64,000 bases of DNA, from contig NC_134677.1 of assembly GCF_024713945.1 (NCBI RefSeq), forward strand, positions 1,367,001 through 1,431,000, read 5' to 3'. The first letter of the stretch is position 1; each line of letters starts with the position of its first letter. The DNA comes from Dermatophagoides farinae (taxonomy: Eukaryota > Arthropoda > Arachnida > Sarcoptiformes > Pyroglyphidae). A program made the translations under genes and the position numbers. Positions 25,321 to 40,527 of this stretch are shown one piece after another. The notes under the pieces were generated by a model. The model was not told the origin of the DNA. It did not search any database and saw nothing but the letters and a program-made list of their open reading frames with translations.

Positions 25321-27419
25321 AAAAAAAACGATTATTTCACAATTTGCTGATAATAATGATTGAAATATTGTCGTTGTTGTTGTCATCGACACACATCACA
25401 GCCACAGAATACATTTGCATAAAATGCGGAAAAAAATTTGGACAAAATGATCATTCAAATACCAGAATTTATTTAAAGCAAAATGGAAAAAAAATTATAT
25501 TCCAAATTCTTTATTCATTCAATAAATAAAACACAAAATGGAAACAAATAAACAAAAAAAAAAAAAAATTAAACATCAATGTAGCGAGCAATAAGTCCCA
25601 GTGTTCAAGTGCCAGTTTTGTTTTCCATTTCAGGTTCAATTCACATTTATTCATTCATTCATTCATTCATTGATTTGAATTTTTGTTTACATGTTGTAAA
25701 CATTATATTTTGACACTTTTTGTTTTGTTCATCATCATCATCATCATCATTATAATACAGGATATTTTCAACTAAATAGCAGTATTATAGTAGCAGTAGT
25801 AGTAAATAAATACTACACACACACAAACACACATGCACGCACAAATCATTATGCAAATCATTTACCATCATTATCATCATTATGATGATTTGATGAATAA
25901 TAAAAACGATTTTAAATCAAATTATTTACAGCTCAATTACAGCTCGTTATTATTCTGGGGCTATTGTTACATAGTGGATCGATTCATCTATCGATCGATG
26001 AGAAACGCTCTCATGATGTTGACCCTTGTTGTTGTTGTTGTTGTTGTCGTTTTTTTTCCTGTAATAATTAACTCTTTTCATTCATGACAATGACATCCTG
26101 AAGTGTGTATGCGCGTGTGTGTGCGTGTGTAAAAAACATTGAAAATTTTTCTCATCAACGATAAAAATCAGAAAAATAGCAAAAAAAAAAAAACAACAAC
26201 CATTGAAACAAACAAAACAAAACAAAAAATCAATCAGTCAAGTCACACACACACATTACACATGATATGCAATGACTTGACAAAAAAAACCGTGTGTCTT
26301 TCCAATCATTGTGTTGTATATCCATTTGAATTCTGGTAACAAAACCATCTTTGTTCCATCATCATCATCATCATCATCAATTTGAAACTTTTTTTCGCTC
26401 TCTCTCTCACTTTCCGGGATTTGAAATCAAAAAAAAAAAAAAAAAAAAAATTTCAAATTTAAAAAATTCAATGAAAATAAATTTTTAAATTGTTTCTGGT
26501 TCTAGTTTGGTCCCCTTCCTAGCTAGTTTAAATTTTTTTTTTACATGAATCGATATTGAAAAGTGTAAAAGTGTCTGTGCACACGGCATACATACACATT
26601 TATAATTGTGAATTGACTTGATTGTTGTTGTAGTTGTTACTGTTGTTGTGACTTGATTGTGACACTTTGTTTTCTGAAGTAAAAAAAAAAAAGATTGTCG
26701 TGTGCCATGTTGTACTTTGAGAATGAAACAAAATAAAATAAAAAAAAGTTACCGTAAACTATACCGTATTTTTTAACCGGCTTCAATGATGTTGTTGTTG
26801 TTGTTGTCCATATTATTATCATCACCATCATGGTCGTCGTAGTCGTAGTCGTCGTCGTCGTCGTTATATAATTGAGCTTATTATATTTGTTATTGACCCA
26901 ATACAATACATTACCAATATATCGATGTATTTGTAGTACTTTGGTAAAAGAAAAATAAAAATTCGAGTGTTTTCAAGTGTGAGAAACATTATCATCATCA
27001 TCATCATCATCATCTTATCACCATCATCATCAACATCTATCGCTCGTCTATCGTAGACGATAACAACAACAACAACAAATCACGTGCCATAATCTGATGA
27101 TGATGTTGTGGATTGAATGAAAATTTTTTTTTCTGTTTGTTTGTTGAAAATTTTTTTCATTTAAAAAAAAATTAAAATTAAAACTGTTTGCCGGAAAATT
27201 TCTAAAAATTTTTTCTGTTCAAATCTAATGTGATCGATGTGTGTGTGTCTGCGTGTGTGTGTGTGATGTGTTATCTTGATCGAAATTTTTTTTCTCCTGT
27301 GCATCCGCCGATATTTTTTAATCGTAGCTAATTGGTGAAGAGTAAGAGATGCTTGAATTTTTTTTTTTTTTGGCTTCCAAATTTTGAAGCGTTTCAAAAA
27401 AAAAAATTGGATTATTTCA

Positions 27420-27440
27420 CCCCCCCCCCCCCAAAAAAAA
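27420..27440. repeat. C13A8 homopolymer junction
   Basis: Thirteen C followed by eight A. Long C/G homopolymers are very rare in this AT-rich window; on the minus strand this is a G13 run. Confidence 0.9.
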
Positions 27441-28000
27441 GTATCCATAGATCGTTGTACAATGTTTGAATATCATCGAATCGATCAATCGATTCAATGA
27501 TTTGATGGACCTGTCCCGGGCAGCATATTTTCTTCTTCTTCTTCTTTTCCTCACTATACAAAGAAATTTTTTTTTTGCGGTTTTTTTTCTCCATTTACAT
27601 CCCATTCCATTATTTGATTGCCTTACGGTGTGCTTGTGTGTGTGTGTGTGTATGACAAATCAAAGTGTCAAAGTACACTGTGTATGTGTGTGTGTGTATA
27701 ACCGATGATTGAAGAGTTCCTGTTTTTCTGCAAATACGGGAAATATTACAGTAAAAAAAATGGAATTTTTCAATTGCTTTCGTCTGTCTTTGTCATATTT
27801 GTGTGTGTATGGTCAGAAAGAAAGAAAATGGTTCGATGTTATATTTGAACAATGTTTGAAAAAATTTCAAAAAAAAAATTTATTTCAAAAAAAAGAAATT
27901 TTCAAGTATCGTTCATTCAAACAAAACAAAAACATGGAATAAAAAAAAAAATTCAGCTAGCCACCGCTATTCACAAAGAGATTAAATTGAATACATACAC

Positions 28001-28024
28001 TGTGTGTGTGTGTGTGTGTGTGTG
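28001..28024. repeat. (TG)12 microsatellite
   Basis: A pure TG run in non-coding sequence. Confidence 0.93.
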
Positions 28025-30049
28025 TTGGCAAATAATCAATTTTGTTTTTGACACTTTTTTTTTCTGTCCATCCATTCATTCAACAATCATCGCTGATCAT
28101 CATCATCATCTACCCAGGACCAACGACCATCATTGGAATGTTTGAGAATGATGATGATGATGATGACATTTTTTTTTGGCATTGAAAAATTTTTTTTCTC
28201 TTTCTCTCTCTCTACTTATTTATTTGTTTGTTTACCGACAAGATTATTGGATAAATCGAGCTCTAAAAGTGTTTGCTTGTTTGTTTGTTTGTTTGTTTAT
28301 TTGACCAAATCGTATGACCAATAATCATTCCTGGTGGATAAAAATCATCTATCATTTTCATCGGATTGGATCGATTCGGTTTCAACTACCATCAATTTTA
28401 ATTATGATATATATACGAAAAGAATGAATTTTCAAAAATTTTTTTTTTGAATGAAAATTTTAATTTTTCAATTTTCATCATCATCATCGTCGTCGACCAT
28501 CATCATTAATAAGGATTTTCATCGAAAAGGTTTTTGTCTCCTCTGTTTATTTGTTTGCGTTGGCTAGCTAGCTAGCTGGATCAAATATTCCCGGCTACGA
28601 TTCTGGGATGAAAATATGAATTCAAAATTTGTTTTTTTTCAAAAAAAAACAAATTCAACAAAAAAAAAAAAAAAAAATATCGACCAGAAGAGTCCCCACT
28701 GTCACCATATATAAAGAACTTATCATTTGTCATTATTGGATGACAATTTTTTTTTTTACTTTTTCTCTCCTATTACACACAAACATCACTGTTTGTCATC
28801 ATCATAATCAGAATTATGACAAATAGTTTTGTGTGTATGATGAATCCTGTATTCAGAACATTATGTGACAGACAAATTGTTGTTGTTCGGAAATTGGTAA
28901 ATATTTGCATTTTTTTTCACCAAAAAAAAAAAAAAAAAAATTATGGAAATTATTATGTAACGGTAAAGATGGAAGATGGAAAGAAAAATTTATTTCCGAA
29001 AATTGGACATAAAAAAACAGTTACCGTTCAAATTCAAATACAAAAAAAAAAAAAAAATAATAATCCCAATGTACGATGTTTATATCATCCGAGTATGTCA
29101 TAACCAACAGCCACAGTGTAGATAAAATTTCCAATTTTCAAAATTCAATAAATTTCCATGTTTTTTATTTTGGTTTGAAATGAAATATAGAAAATTTATT
29201 CCATGTGTGTGTGTGTGTCGGTGGTTAGTTTTAAAAATGCAAATTTAAATTTAAAAAATTTTTTTGTTGTTGTTGTTGTTGGATTCGATTTCAAATTAAA
29301 ATGAATCGATTTTTTTTCCTTTTGGTTGTTGTTGTTGTTGTTGTTTTATTGTTTGGTTGATGGTTGGAACACCTCTTCTTCCCCCCACCATCACCACAGT
29401 CGCTGTTATTTTCTGCAACCAAAAAATGATTTGATGGATTGATCAAAATGGTTATGTTCCAGAAAGAAATAAAAAAATGATTCTCAACTGTGTCCCAAGT
29501 GTGTATGGTGCTGATAAAACCAGAATTTCGTTTTTTTTCTTTTTCTGGTTGTAGTTGTTGTTGTTGTTATCATTATTATTGAAATTGGAAAAGCTGATCA
29601 ACAACAACAACAATCAGACTAGATTTTTTTTTGAATAAATTTTTATTCGATCAAAATAACTAGAGAGAAAGAGAGAGTGAATCGAAAAAAACAAATTTAA
29701 ATTCGAAACATAACTTATTGAATGATTATTTATTCAGAAAAACCAACAACAACAACAACAACAACAAAATTTCCAATTCAAAATCAATCACAAATAATAA
29801 ACATAAACACACACACACACACACATCATCGATGATTTGTGATAATAATCAAATGAAAATCGCCGAATACGTACTATATGTATGGCATTGATTCAAACAA
29901 ATCATCAACTCATTTTACATTGAATTTCTTCATCATGCATGCATGAATATGATGAAAAACAAAAACAAAAAAAAAGTGAAAAAAACAAAAATAAAAATGG
30001 AAAAATCGTGAGTCAATTTTTTGTTGTTGTTGTTTTTTTTTCTGCAATT

Positions 30050-30056
<7 letters not shown>

Positions 30057-30084
<28 letters not shown>
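30057..30084. repeat. (TG)14 microsatellite
   Basis: A pure TG run in non-coding sequence. Confidence 0.95.
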
Positions 30085-30087
<3 letters not shown>

Positions 30088-33000
30088 AACCTTCATTGTT
30101 TTTGTTGTTTTTATTATTCATTCTTATTTTAAATTCAAAACCATCAACCACCACCACCATAATCATAATGACAACTAAAATGAATGAATAAACGAATGTG
30201 TTCACTTTATAAACCGGATCATCATCATCATCACCATCATCATTATTATGATGATCCAGGTAACAGCATTCATTTTTGTTTTTGTTGTGTTTTTTTTTTT
30301 TGGCAACAATATGATTTCTGGTTGTTGTTGTTGTTGTTGTTGTGATTGTTGTTTGATGATTTATTCACGTATGGATAGAGAAAATGATTGAATAATAATT
30401 TTTTTTTCTTTTTTTTCATTCCATTGTCATCGTTGTGTTCAAAATCACAAACTGTCAATAATAATCACATTATGATTCTTTTCTGATTTTTCAATTCAAA
30501 ATTTTCCCCTTTTTCTCCCCTCTGTCAGTCAGTCAGTCAGTGTGTGCGTGTGTGCACGAATAGATGATTCATTGAGTTGTTTTTTTTGTTGTTTCTTGTT
30601 GCTGTTCTTGAATGGAAAATCTTGAAATATTCAACAAGTTTCAAGTTCAAGTTTACAATGAAAAAAAATAGCTGATCCGTTACGATCCATATATCATCAT
30701 CATCATCATCATCATCATCTGGGAATCATATCTGACATATCTTTAATGATGATGTTTTATCTCTTCTTAATGATGATCATGATGATGATGACGATATTAC
30801 GACCAAATGGAAATTTTTTTTTCTTGTTTTGTTGTTACAAATGGCCGCTCGTGTTAAATTATCATCCAATACACAAGCAAATATTGGCCAATTATGATCA
30901 GTTGAATGAATTCTAAGCAAATGAAACAAGAAAAGAGAAAAACAAGAAAAATCATCCATCCTTACCACTAGAGAGACAGAAAAAAATAATTAAATGGTCG
31001 TTGAATACAACAGCAGCCAAATCATCATCATTATTATATAATTACGAGGCACACAATGTGTAATCAAACCCTTTTTTGGCCAATTTTTTTTTTGGGTAAA
31101 TTATTAAGTAATTTTATACTCTTTGATTTGTTAAAATTTTCAAATTTGAATCTATATTGATTGAAATTGGCAATATTTTTTTTTGTATTGAAACCAAACG
31201 CCAGAGCAAAAGAGATTATCATATTAAAACGATTAGTATATCATATATAACGGTAGTGGTTAATTTTCATTTTCATTTTCATTTCATTTTTCTTGTTATT
31301 TTCTTCAAATAAAAACAAAAAAAAATTGAATGAACACACACGAGTAATGGTGCATTGTCTTTTTTTTTTTTTAATTTTCTCTGTTGTTCACCTTGTTGTT
31401 TTTTTTTCTGTTCAAGGTGAATGAAATATTATATTTTCATAAATCCATCATCACCATAGTTTTCTTTTTGCTTTATTTTTTTTTCATTCACTTTTTACTT
31501 AATTTTTTATGATTACTAAATTCAATAACACACACACACTCACACTATGATTGTGCACCCTCCATTTAACGGTAGTTTTTTTGTTGTTGTTGTTTTTTTT
31601 TGCTTTATTCGTGAATTTAACGTGTGTTTAACCCTTTCTTTTTTTTTGGTTTTTTTTCTCCATTGTCATCAACGTGTTATGGATTGGTCGGTGATGGCCA
31701 CTCATTATTATATTGAATGTTTTGACATTTTAAATGTTGAAATCCAAAACAAAAATTAACAACAACAACAACAAAAACTGAATCTTGTGATTAATTCATT
31801 TTTTTCCACAAAAAATTTTCATTCTCGTTGATTGGCGTCCATCCATTTTCTCATTTTGTTCATTTGAAATTTTTTTTTGTTTGTTTTTTTTTGTTTTTGG
31901 TGTGTGAATGTGCGTTCAATTCAAATTTCAATCGTCATCATCATCATCATCATTTTTTTCACAGCTTTTTTTCTGTTGTTATTATTATCCAAATCCATAA
32001 AGTTGTTCAATGACAAATTTTGTTGTTGTTTTTCCTCTTTTTTTTTATTTTTATCATCATCATCATCGTTGTCGTCGTGATGATGATGATTAAGATTGTC
32101 AATTTTTTTGTTGTTGTTTTTTGGTTGGTAGAAACAGGAAAACGCAACAATAACAACAACAACGAAATAATAACGTTGAATAAAACGACGAAGCAAATCA
32201 TCAATAATCATGTGACTTAAATGTGAATCTATGAATAGAAAATAAACGTTCAATTTTTTTTCTATTTTAATTCTGAATGATATCATTTTTTTTTTTGAAC
32301 ATTTCGATCGAGAATCGACAAAAATCGAATCATAGTTCAATTTGATCAGTAAATGTCAAATTCAAAACAAAAAAAAATTTTTGTTCATTCCTGCTACTAC
32401 TAGAGTTGTGTTGTTGTTGTGTAATCACATTGTATCTATCTCTGTGATTTGTTGACTAGCTCATTACTATTGTAGAGTTGAAATTGTACAGCCAAAAAAT
32501 GAGAGAAAAAGAAAGAGAAATGCATTTTTTTTTTTTTTTTTTTGGTCTCTCAATTTTGTAATTCAACCGACACACAAAAAAAAATGACATAACATTCTTT
32601 TGTACGTAATTTGAGTGTTTTATTGGTTATACTGGAAAATTAGAGTGAAAAAATAACCAAAATACAAACCAAGCGTAAACCACGATCATGATCATGATCT
32701 TGATGATGATGATGATGATGATGATGATTATTGAAGAAAGGTTATTATCCATAATCATAATCATTATTATAATCATCATTAGAAAACAAATCTTGTGTGT
32801 CACCACCAACTACAACTATCACCACAATATATATATAAGTATTATTACTATTGTCACCATTGTCGTTGATCATTATGATGGCGATGATGATAATGATGAT
32901 GACCATCATTATCTTTTCTTTTATTTTCTTTTCTTTTTTTTACAGCCATCTGAAAATCCCATATAGCATAGCAGATGTATTATGGTGGAAAAAAAAGGTT

Positions 33001-36000
33001 TGAATTTCCTAGTAATCCTCATGGCTCTAATATATTTGATCATGATGATGATTTGGAAACAAAACAACAACAACCACAACAAGTCAATGTGGGGTTGAGA
33101 TAACAAACATGAAGAAAAAAAAAATTCTCAAACAAATTGTCGCTCCTTTAGTTTTTCTATTTTTGATATTTGATGTACAATTCTCTAATGATGATGATGA
33201 TAATGATTGCACATCATCAATTTGTTGATGATTTTTTATTTTATTTCTTCTCAGTTCTGTTCTGTTTGGTTTGATGTTTTGTTTGAAATTTAATCCGTAA
33301 TTCACACTCACACTCGCACACACGCATAGGCACATTAGCAGTGACATTTCAAATTCCTCCATTAAGCGGGATTTTTTTTCTCGCTTTCAATAATAATAAT
33401 GATGATGATGATGATGATTCCATTTCATTTCATTTCAAATATTAAAACAATGACCAGTCGTTCGTTTGATTCGGATTGGTTGGACAAATCGATTGGATTT
33501 TCTTCTTGTTTTTATTTGAAATTTTCAGTTTTTTTCACTTCAAAAAAAAATTATGAGTCATTTCGTTTATTATTCTAAATAGAAATGGAAATCGATCGAT
33601 CGATCGATTTGATATGATCTGATGATGATGATGATGATGATGATTGTAATTTAAATTTAATTGAAAAAAAAATTTCAAGCTTTATAAGAGTGAAATTCTT
33701 TTTTTTCTGCGACTTTTGCTGAGACGTGTGTCATCATTGTCGACCATTTTTTTTTGTTATCCATATATTTCTGATCCATAAAAATGGACCAGTCTCTCGT
33801 TGATTGATTCATTTATTGGCTCATTGGTTTTGTTCATTGGATCCACACCATTACCAAATATCGTCGTCGTCATCGTCATCGTCGTACTCGGCACACTTGG
33901 ATACATTTCGTAATTTTTTTTTCTCAATTTTTTATAAATACAAAAAAAAGCTTTGGATTTCCAAAATGATTAATTATTATTTTTTTTTGTATCCAGAAAA
34001 TGATGCGGTCCACACACACACACGGCCAGACACGACGATGATGATTCCGGCTTTTTATATTGTTGACCAATGAAAATTGAATTTTTCCAATTTTTTTTTT
34101 TGAAAATGTTTTAACAGTGCTTAATTGACTTCGTTTTTTATTTTTTTTCTTCTCAATACAAACTTGTGATGATTAATTAATTTATAACAAACTTTTAGTG
34201 ATCACATCGATTTTTCTCTTTCTTTCATTCGATACTCTTGGGTCCGGCATTTTTTGATCATTAATTTTGATTTATAAAAAAAAAAAAAATACAACCAGCG
34301 TGGTGATGTTTAAACATTTGAATTTTTTTTTTCGTTTTTGTGTGACCAATAACAACGAGATGAGATGAAAAAAATCGACAAACGACAGCACATTTGAACG
34401 TATGCGTTTGGGTCAAACAAGTGAATTGAATGAATGAATGGAAAAAATCGATATTTATCGAATTTTTTCTTGCTGGAAATGAAATTGATGATTTTTTTGT
34501 TTGTTGTTGTTGAGAAATGATGATGATGATGATTTATATTCCACTTGGTATCCAATGGCCATTGTTGTTGTTGTTGTTGTTGTCAAGTATATTTTCTTGC
34601 GTCCATGTAGAAAAAAATTGAAATTTGATTCTGGACATCATCATCATTGTCATCACAAAAATATCAAATAACTTGACCTTTTTTGGCTCCATTGTGTTGC
34701 TGTATGTGACACATCAAATTTTTTTTTTATTCATTAACTTAGCAACAAAAAAGAAATTAGTTTTCTTTTTTTTTGGATAAAAAAAATAACCTCGATCTAG
34801 GGACCCATTAACAGGATGTAAGAATCACACGTGCCCACAAATGATTGTTGTTGTTGTTGTTGTTTCTGGTTGTTTGCTGTTACTGTTACTGCTGCTGCTG
34901 ACCAATGTCCATAAATTCTAATTTTCATTCAATAGATTGTTTTCTAAATGATCCAAAATGACCAGAATGATGTTCTGATGTGTGTGTGTCTGTCTTAAAT
35001 TACATTAAGCTTTTTCATTTGTTTGTTGTAACAATGTTCAACCTTGGTTGGTAAGTTAGTTGACCTGGTCGTTATCAATAATTTGTCCATAGAGAAAATT
35101 AAATTTCCATCAAATGAAACAAACAAAATAGAGAGAGGAAAATTCGTTTATTATCCATGATGATGATGATGATCGGCAAACTTTCCATAACGATATTTTT
35201 ATCGATTTTAATTATTTTTTTGTGTCCATCGTCATAGTCATTATTATTATTATTATTGAATGACCATTGGAAATAATAATAAAAAATTTTGTTTGTCAAT
35301 TCATTGATTGAATTAATTCTGCTAGAATTTTTTTTTCTCGGCAATTTGATTATCATAATGATCGGATGGTTTTAATAAATGTGAAACGATAGAGAGATGG
35401 ATAAATGTAAGAATTTTTTTTTCACTCCACATTCGTTCATTCATTCATTTTCTAAATTCACAATTATTTTACTACCTTTGAATTGATACGAATTGCTTCT
35501 GGTAATAATGGTGATGGTAGTAGTGACCAAATATAGATTAATTGAGATGGAAATATCGAGTGATCATAATCGTCATCAACTACAGCTATAACATACCATA
35601 TCTATCCATAATCGTCATCATTGCTATCCAGGGAACAACGAAAAAAAAAACAAAACAAAACAAAACATTTGAAATGGAAAAAAATTCGAATCATTTTTTT
35701 TTCGTTCAGCTGGACATTGGTCAGCCATATCATTTTATTTTCATAAATTCACTTCACTTGTTTTATTGAATAGAATATATTGACCACAATGTTTTTCGGG
35801 ATATATATTTTTTCTTTTTTTTTTGTTCCTGGATAGATATATATATCGGAAACATGAACAATAATGAATTCATGGATGCAGAAAATGTTTTTAATGCATC
35901 AATGGACATTGGCTATTTTTATTTTTATATTTTTTTTCCACAATATCCAAGATCTAATTGAATCGATGGATTTTTATTATTATGGCTGATCCACTATATA

Positions 36001-37014
36001 TATATATTTTTTTTTAGCTGATGACCATCATCATTTACTACCATTTTTTGTTGTTGTTGTTGTTGTCTGAAGTGATACTTTATTTATCGATGGACATCAA
36101 TGGATGGACACACTTCAACACGTGTGGACAAATGAATGCACAGAATCTGTTGTTCAGGTTGATACGTGGTTGTTGTTGTTGTTGTTGTTCTTCCGATGAT
36201 TCTGTAGTTTTTTTTTGTTTGTTTGGTTAGAAATTTTTTTTTATTTTTTATTTTATTCTCAATTCTAATCTAATAAATGAAATTCTGGAACATTTCATTT
36301 TTTTTATTCTTTCTTTATTCTGAATCATATCATTTTTTGTTGTTGTTATTTTGAACTATAGTTGTCGACTTTGGCACTTGAAAATTGTTTTTAATTGGAT
36401 TTTATTTTTCACTTGTTCATTGCTTCCAGTCTATTTGTAGTTTGGCTCACCAAATTTTTTTTTCTGGTGGATTCTGGTGGCAATGAAATTTCACATTTTT
36501 ATGACAAATTTTTTTTCGATGTGTTTGTGCGTGTTTGCCACACACACACACACACAAATAACAATAATAATTCGTAATTTTTTGCAATTAAATTTTTTTT
36601 TGTTTTCAAAAAAAAAAAAAAACACAAAGAAGAATAAAATTTGTATGATCCTGGAAAATTTTATGCTTTACGCTTCAATAGTGACCCTTCGTACTTTTGT
36701 TGTCGTCGTTGTTGTTGGTCAAATTCTCAATGTTCAGATGACAAACCAAATGTCCATTTGTTTTTTTTGTTTGGAAAGAGAATCATTGAAAAATAAAAAA
36801 AAAAAATTTCATTTGGATTTAGATTTTAAGCCAGCGACCACCAAAAAAAGATGTTTTTTCAGTTGTTGTTTGAAATGAAATGAAAAAAAATTCTTTCGAT
36901 GATTTTAACGCGTTTTTTTTCCTTTTTCGTTATTATTGGAATCAAATTATCGTTTTTTTTGTTTTCTTTTGCTGAGACGATTATCGCATGGACGAACAAT
37001 TTGGGATTTTCGTT

Positions 37015-37046
<32 letters not shown>

Positions 37047-39098
37047 TTTGATTTTAAAATGAGAAAATTTTTTTTCTTCATTCGATTTTAAATTACATTT
37101 TTACCATTGCTTGTGCGATGATGATGATGATGATGGTGATGCCAATTGGATTTTCAATGTTCACGTGTTCATGGTGTGTGCGTCCAATTTGGCATTTTAT
37201 CCAGGAATCAATGACTTGATCACGAATGATTAATCTATTTTTTTTTTATTTTTGATTACTAATTCCATTGGTAAATTATGGTACCACATATGATGACTTT
37301 TATTCCAAAATTTTGGATACCTAAGTTTTTTTTTTCACTGCCAAGTTATTGCATAGCGATAATTAATTTCTCACCATTCTGTGTATTATTTTATTCTACC
37401 ATTTCATTTGATCAAGAATCAAGAATAATAATTTATTACCATTGTCATAATTTTCATTTTCATTTTCATTTTTCTACATTCTCAATTCTATAATTGTTTT
37501 CGTTTGTGATCATCATCATCATGATTATTGTTACTATCATCATTTGCATCATTGGTGGATGATGTTTCTTGCCATTGCATTTTTTCACAGTTTTTTTTGT
37601 CTGGTATCGATTCTGGTTGGAAAAAAAAATTATTATTCATATTCACACATTCAATCATACAGTCTGTTTTGTCTGATATGATTATTGTGTCTCTGGGTTT
37701 TTTTTTGTTTGTTTGGCTGTTATTGCCAGTGTTTCATTTACTATATCAAATGAAAAAAAACATTAATTATATGTGCTCAGCATCTATGTGAAAGTATATT
37801 TTCATATATGCAAAAAGTTTAGCATCAGCAGTAGTAGTCTGGAACTAAACTAACTGTGAATCTGACTGACTGAATAAAAAATGTATTCAAATGACTAATA
37901 CATGAATTGCAAAAAAAACCATGTTTTTTTTCTCCGGGTGTCAATTGGAATACAAACACACAGAGATATACAAATACAGAGAGAAAATAATTCTGACACA
38001 ACCAGAAAAAAAGTCCATTTTTCATCTTTAAGCTTTTAAGACAAGTTTATGTTTTTTTTTTCAATTTTCTGGTAAGTATATGTGTTATTAGAAAATTACA
38101 AACTAACAAACTAACTAACTGACTAACTAACTAACCAGCAAAATGAACAAACTAACTACTACTAACCGTCAAGACATGTATATTGGTACCAAATAAATAA
38201 ATGAAACAAATTCATACAAATTCGCAGTGGTACAACAGCGGATTATATAACCGGACCAAAATCACAATGTGTCTAAATATTGTGCTGTGTAGTTTTTTTT
38301 TCTCCATTTCGTTGTTCATTAATCCTACACTTTTTTTTATTTTATTGAAAAAAAGGCTTGATGATGATCCAAATGATTTGTCGATTGGCATTGAAATTTA
38401 TCGAATTTTTTTCTCTAGTTTTTTCAGTGAAAAGTTGCTGTTGTAGTAGTAGTAGTCGTCATTAAAAATAATCTTGTAATTAACTGATGTTTGAATTTGA
38501 ATTTTACGATTTCATTGCCATTTAGCAGCCGTTAGTGGCGATAACAATAACCGTGTGTGTGTGTACAACAAAATGGCATTGATATGGGTGTTCAATGTGT
38601 GTGTGTTTACATGCAATTTGTCAAGGGTTTTTTTTACCAGTCATTTTTAAAACATTTAAAATGATTGTAAAAAAAGGGGTGGTTGCAACATTTTTAAAAC
38701 AATTAACGTAACGTACGGGTTGAAAAATCAATAGATTGAAACGATACATGAATGTTAAGTGTGTGTGTGTGTGAAAATTCTGAGATTGATGATGATTGCC
38801 ATTACCGGATAATCCTTTTTTTTATATCGTTCCACTCTTCATTTTGTTTCAAATTCTTTTCCCATTCAATTTTCAAAAAAAAAAATGGACAAAAAAGGGT
38901 TTTCGTTCACGTTCATCTTTTCATTTGAACAGCAAAAAAAAAAATCAAAAAACGTGTTGGCCATTAATTATGATAACAATTAAAAACAAAAAATCAAATC
39001 AAATAACAATGACTATGGAATGAGAGATGAATCATTTTTTTTTGCATCGTAAATGAAACATTTACGTTTTGTTTTGTTCCATTGATCCATGAATGAAT

Positions 39099-39122
39099 GT
39101 GTGTGTGTGTGTGTGTGTGTGT
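39099..39122. repeat. (TG)12 microsatellite
   Basis: A pure TG run in non-coding sequence. Confidence 0.93.
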
Positions 39123-40527
39123 ATGTAATCACGTGCCATTAATTTATCATCAGAAAATGTCATATTTTTATTTCATGTTGATGATTTGTAAGTTTTTCAT
39201 TTAGAAATTCAAGTGTTAAGACCAATAATAATCATCATCATCATCATCATCATAGAAATCAAGATTAATTAATATGTAAACATTGAAATGAAAGAACAAT
39301 CAATCCATGGTGGAAACTAACCGCTCAATGTTCTATTTCGGTTGATTTCCCAAGAACAAACAGAAATAAAAAGTTTGAATAAAAATAAAGGATTTGAATG
39401 TTGATGGCCTTCTTCTTTACTATGATTAAATAATTTAAAGCTAAAAATTTAACTAGACCTACCGCACTCTCAGACACACTGAGAAAAATCATGTGTGTGT
39501 GTGTGTGAGATTGACAGATTTTTCTCTCCGAGAAAACACAATGTTTCTATTGATAAAAAAAAAAAAAAATTTCTGACTAAAATAAATAACACCATCACCA
39601 TCATCATCATCATCATCAATGATGAAGTGAATTTTTGATGAACAAAGAAGTGATTATTATTTTAGATGGATGGAAAAAAAAATCTTATGTGTGGCTCGTG
39701 TCAGTGTTAGTTTTGTTTTTACCAACAATTTCAGCAAAACAAAAAAAAACGTCTAAAATTCTTGACAAATGTCTAGTTTCTCTCTGGGTGTGTGTGTGTG
39801 TGTGTGTGTGTGTATAGAATCTAAAAATCAAATTCAAAGACAAATTCATATTCTTTGTGTGTGTGACATTTAAATTGAGCATTTGACGATGCTCTGTATT
39901 TATTTATTTATTTTCATTATTCAGTGAAACAAACGAACGACAAAAAAAAAATTTGCATGTTTGTCACATGATGCAAAAAACAACAACCATCCATATAATG
40001 ATGATAATGATAGACCTTTCGTCAAACAATGGTGATGATGATATAGAATATTCTGATGATGAATTGGATGTGCAATATTATTATCCTTGTGAAACAAAAA
40101 AAAAAAAAAAACATCCATCATGAACTAAGAAAAAAAAACAACAACAAAAAAAAAAATGAAATTGAAATTGAAACTGGTTGGTGCATTGGACCATATTGAA
40201 AACCAGAAACCCGTTCTTTCTGTCTCTCTCTCTCTCTCTCTCTCTATGTATTGGGTCGTATCTTTTTTTTCTGTCGTTCGGGTTGTTTTTGTTGTTTCAT
40301 TTTTTTTCCAAAATTTAATTTTGTTGTCTTTAGAGATGAGAAAGAAAAAAAATTTTTTTTGCATTTGACATCCAATGATGGATTTTGTTTTCAAGTCTCA
40401 GTGTTCATTTTGTTGTTTATAAAAAAAAAATTATGATTGATGAGGTTATATGTTGAATTTTTCAAATTTTTTTTCTCGATTTTAAATGTCAAATTCATGT
40501 ACAGCTGATTACTACACATTGGCGCCA

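Larger units (their letters stand above)
25330..40500. other. Repeat-rich stretch without a recognised gene
   Basis: Holds a C13 run at 27420-27432, (TG)n at 28001-28024 and 30057-30084, GTTT repeats near 28267-28300, a 9-bp hairpin at 31387-31421, CTAA-type repeats at about 38101-38137 and (TG)12 at 39099-39122. Short frames near 28940-29102 (plus), 30777-30968 (minus) and 31660-31760 (plus) have gene-like codon choice but no domain, and remain unproven. Confidence 0.45.

Noticed and set aside
25110-25392. Poly-Gln, poly-Thr and poly-Val frames
   Set aside because: They come from the compound CAA microsatellite, with no non-repeat sequence resembling a protein on either side.
31921-32340. 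139-codon minus-strand frame
   Set aside because: It is mostly Asp, Asn, Lys and Met runs from GAT, AAC and poly-A tracts, without a domain; the other strand is open as well.
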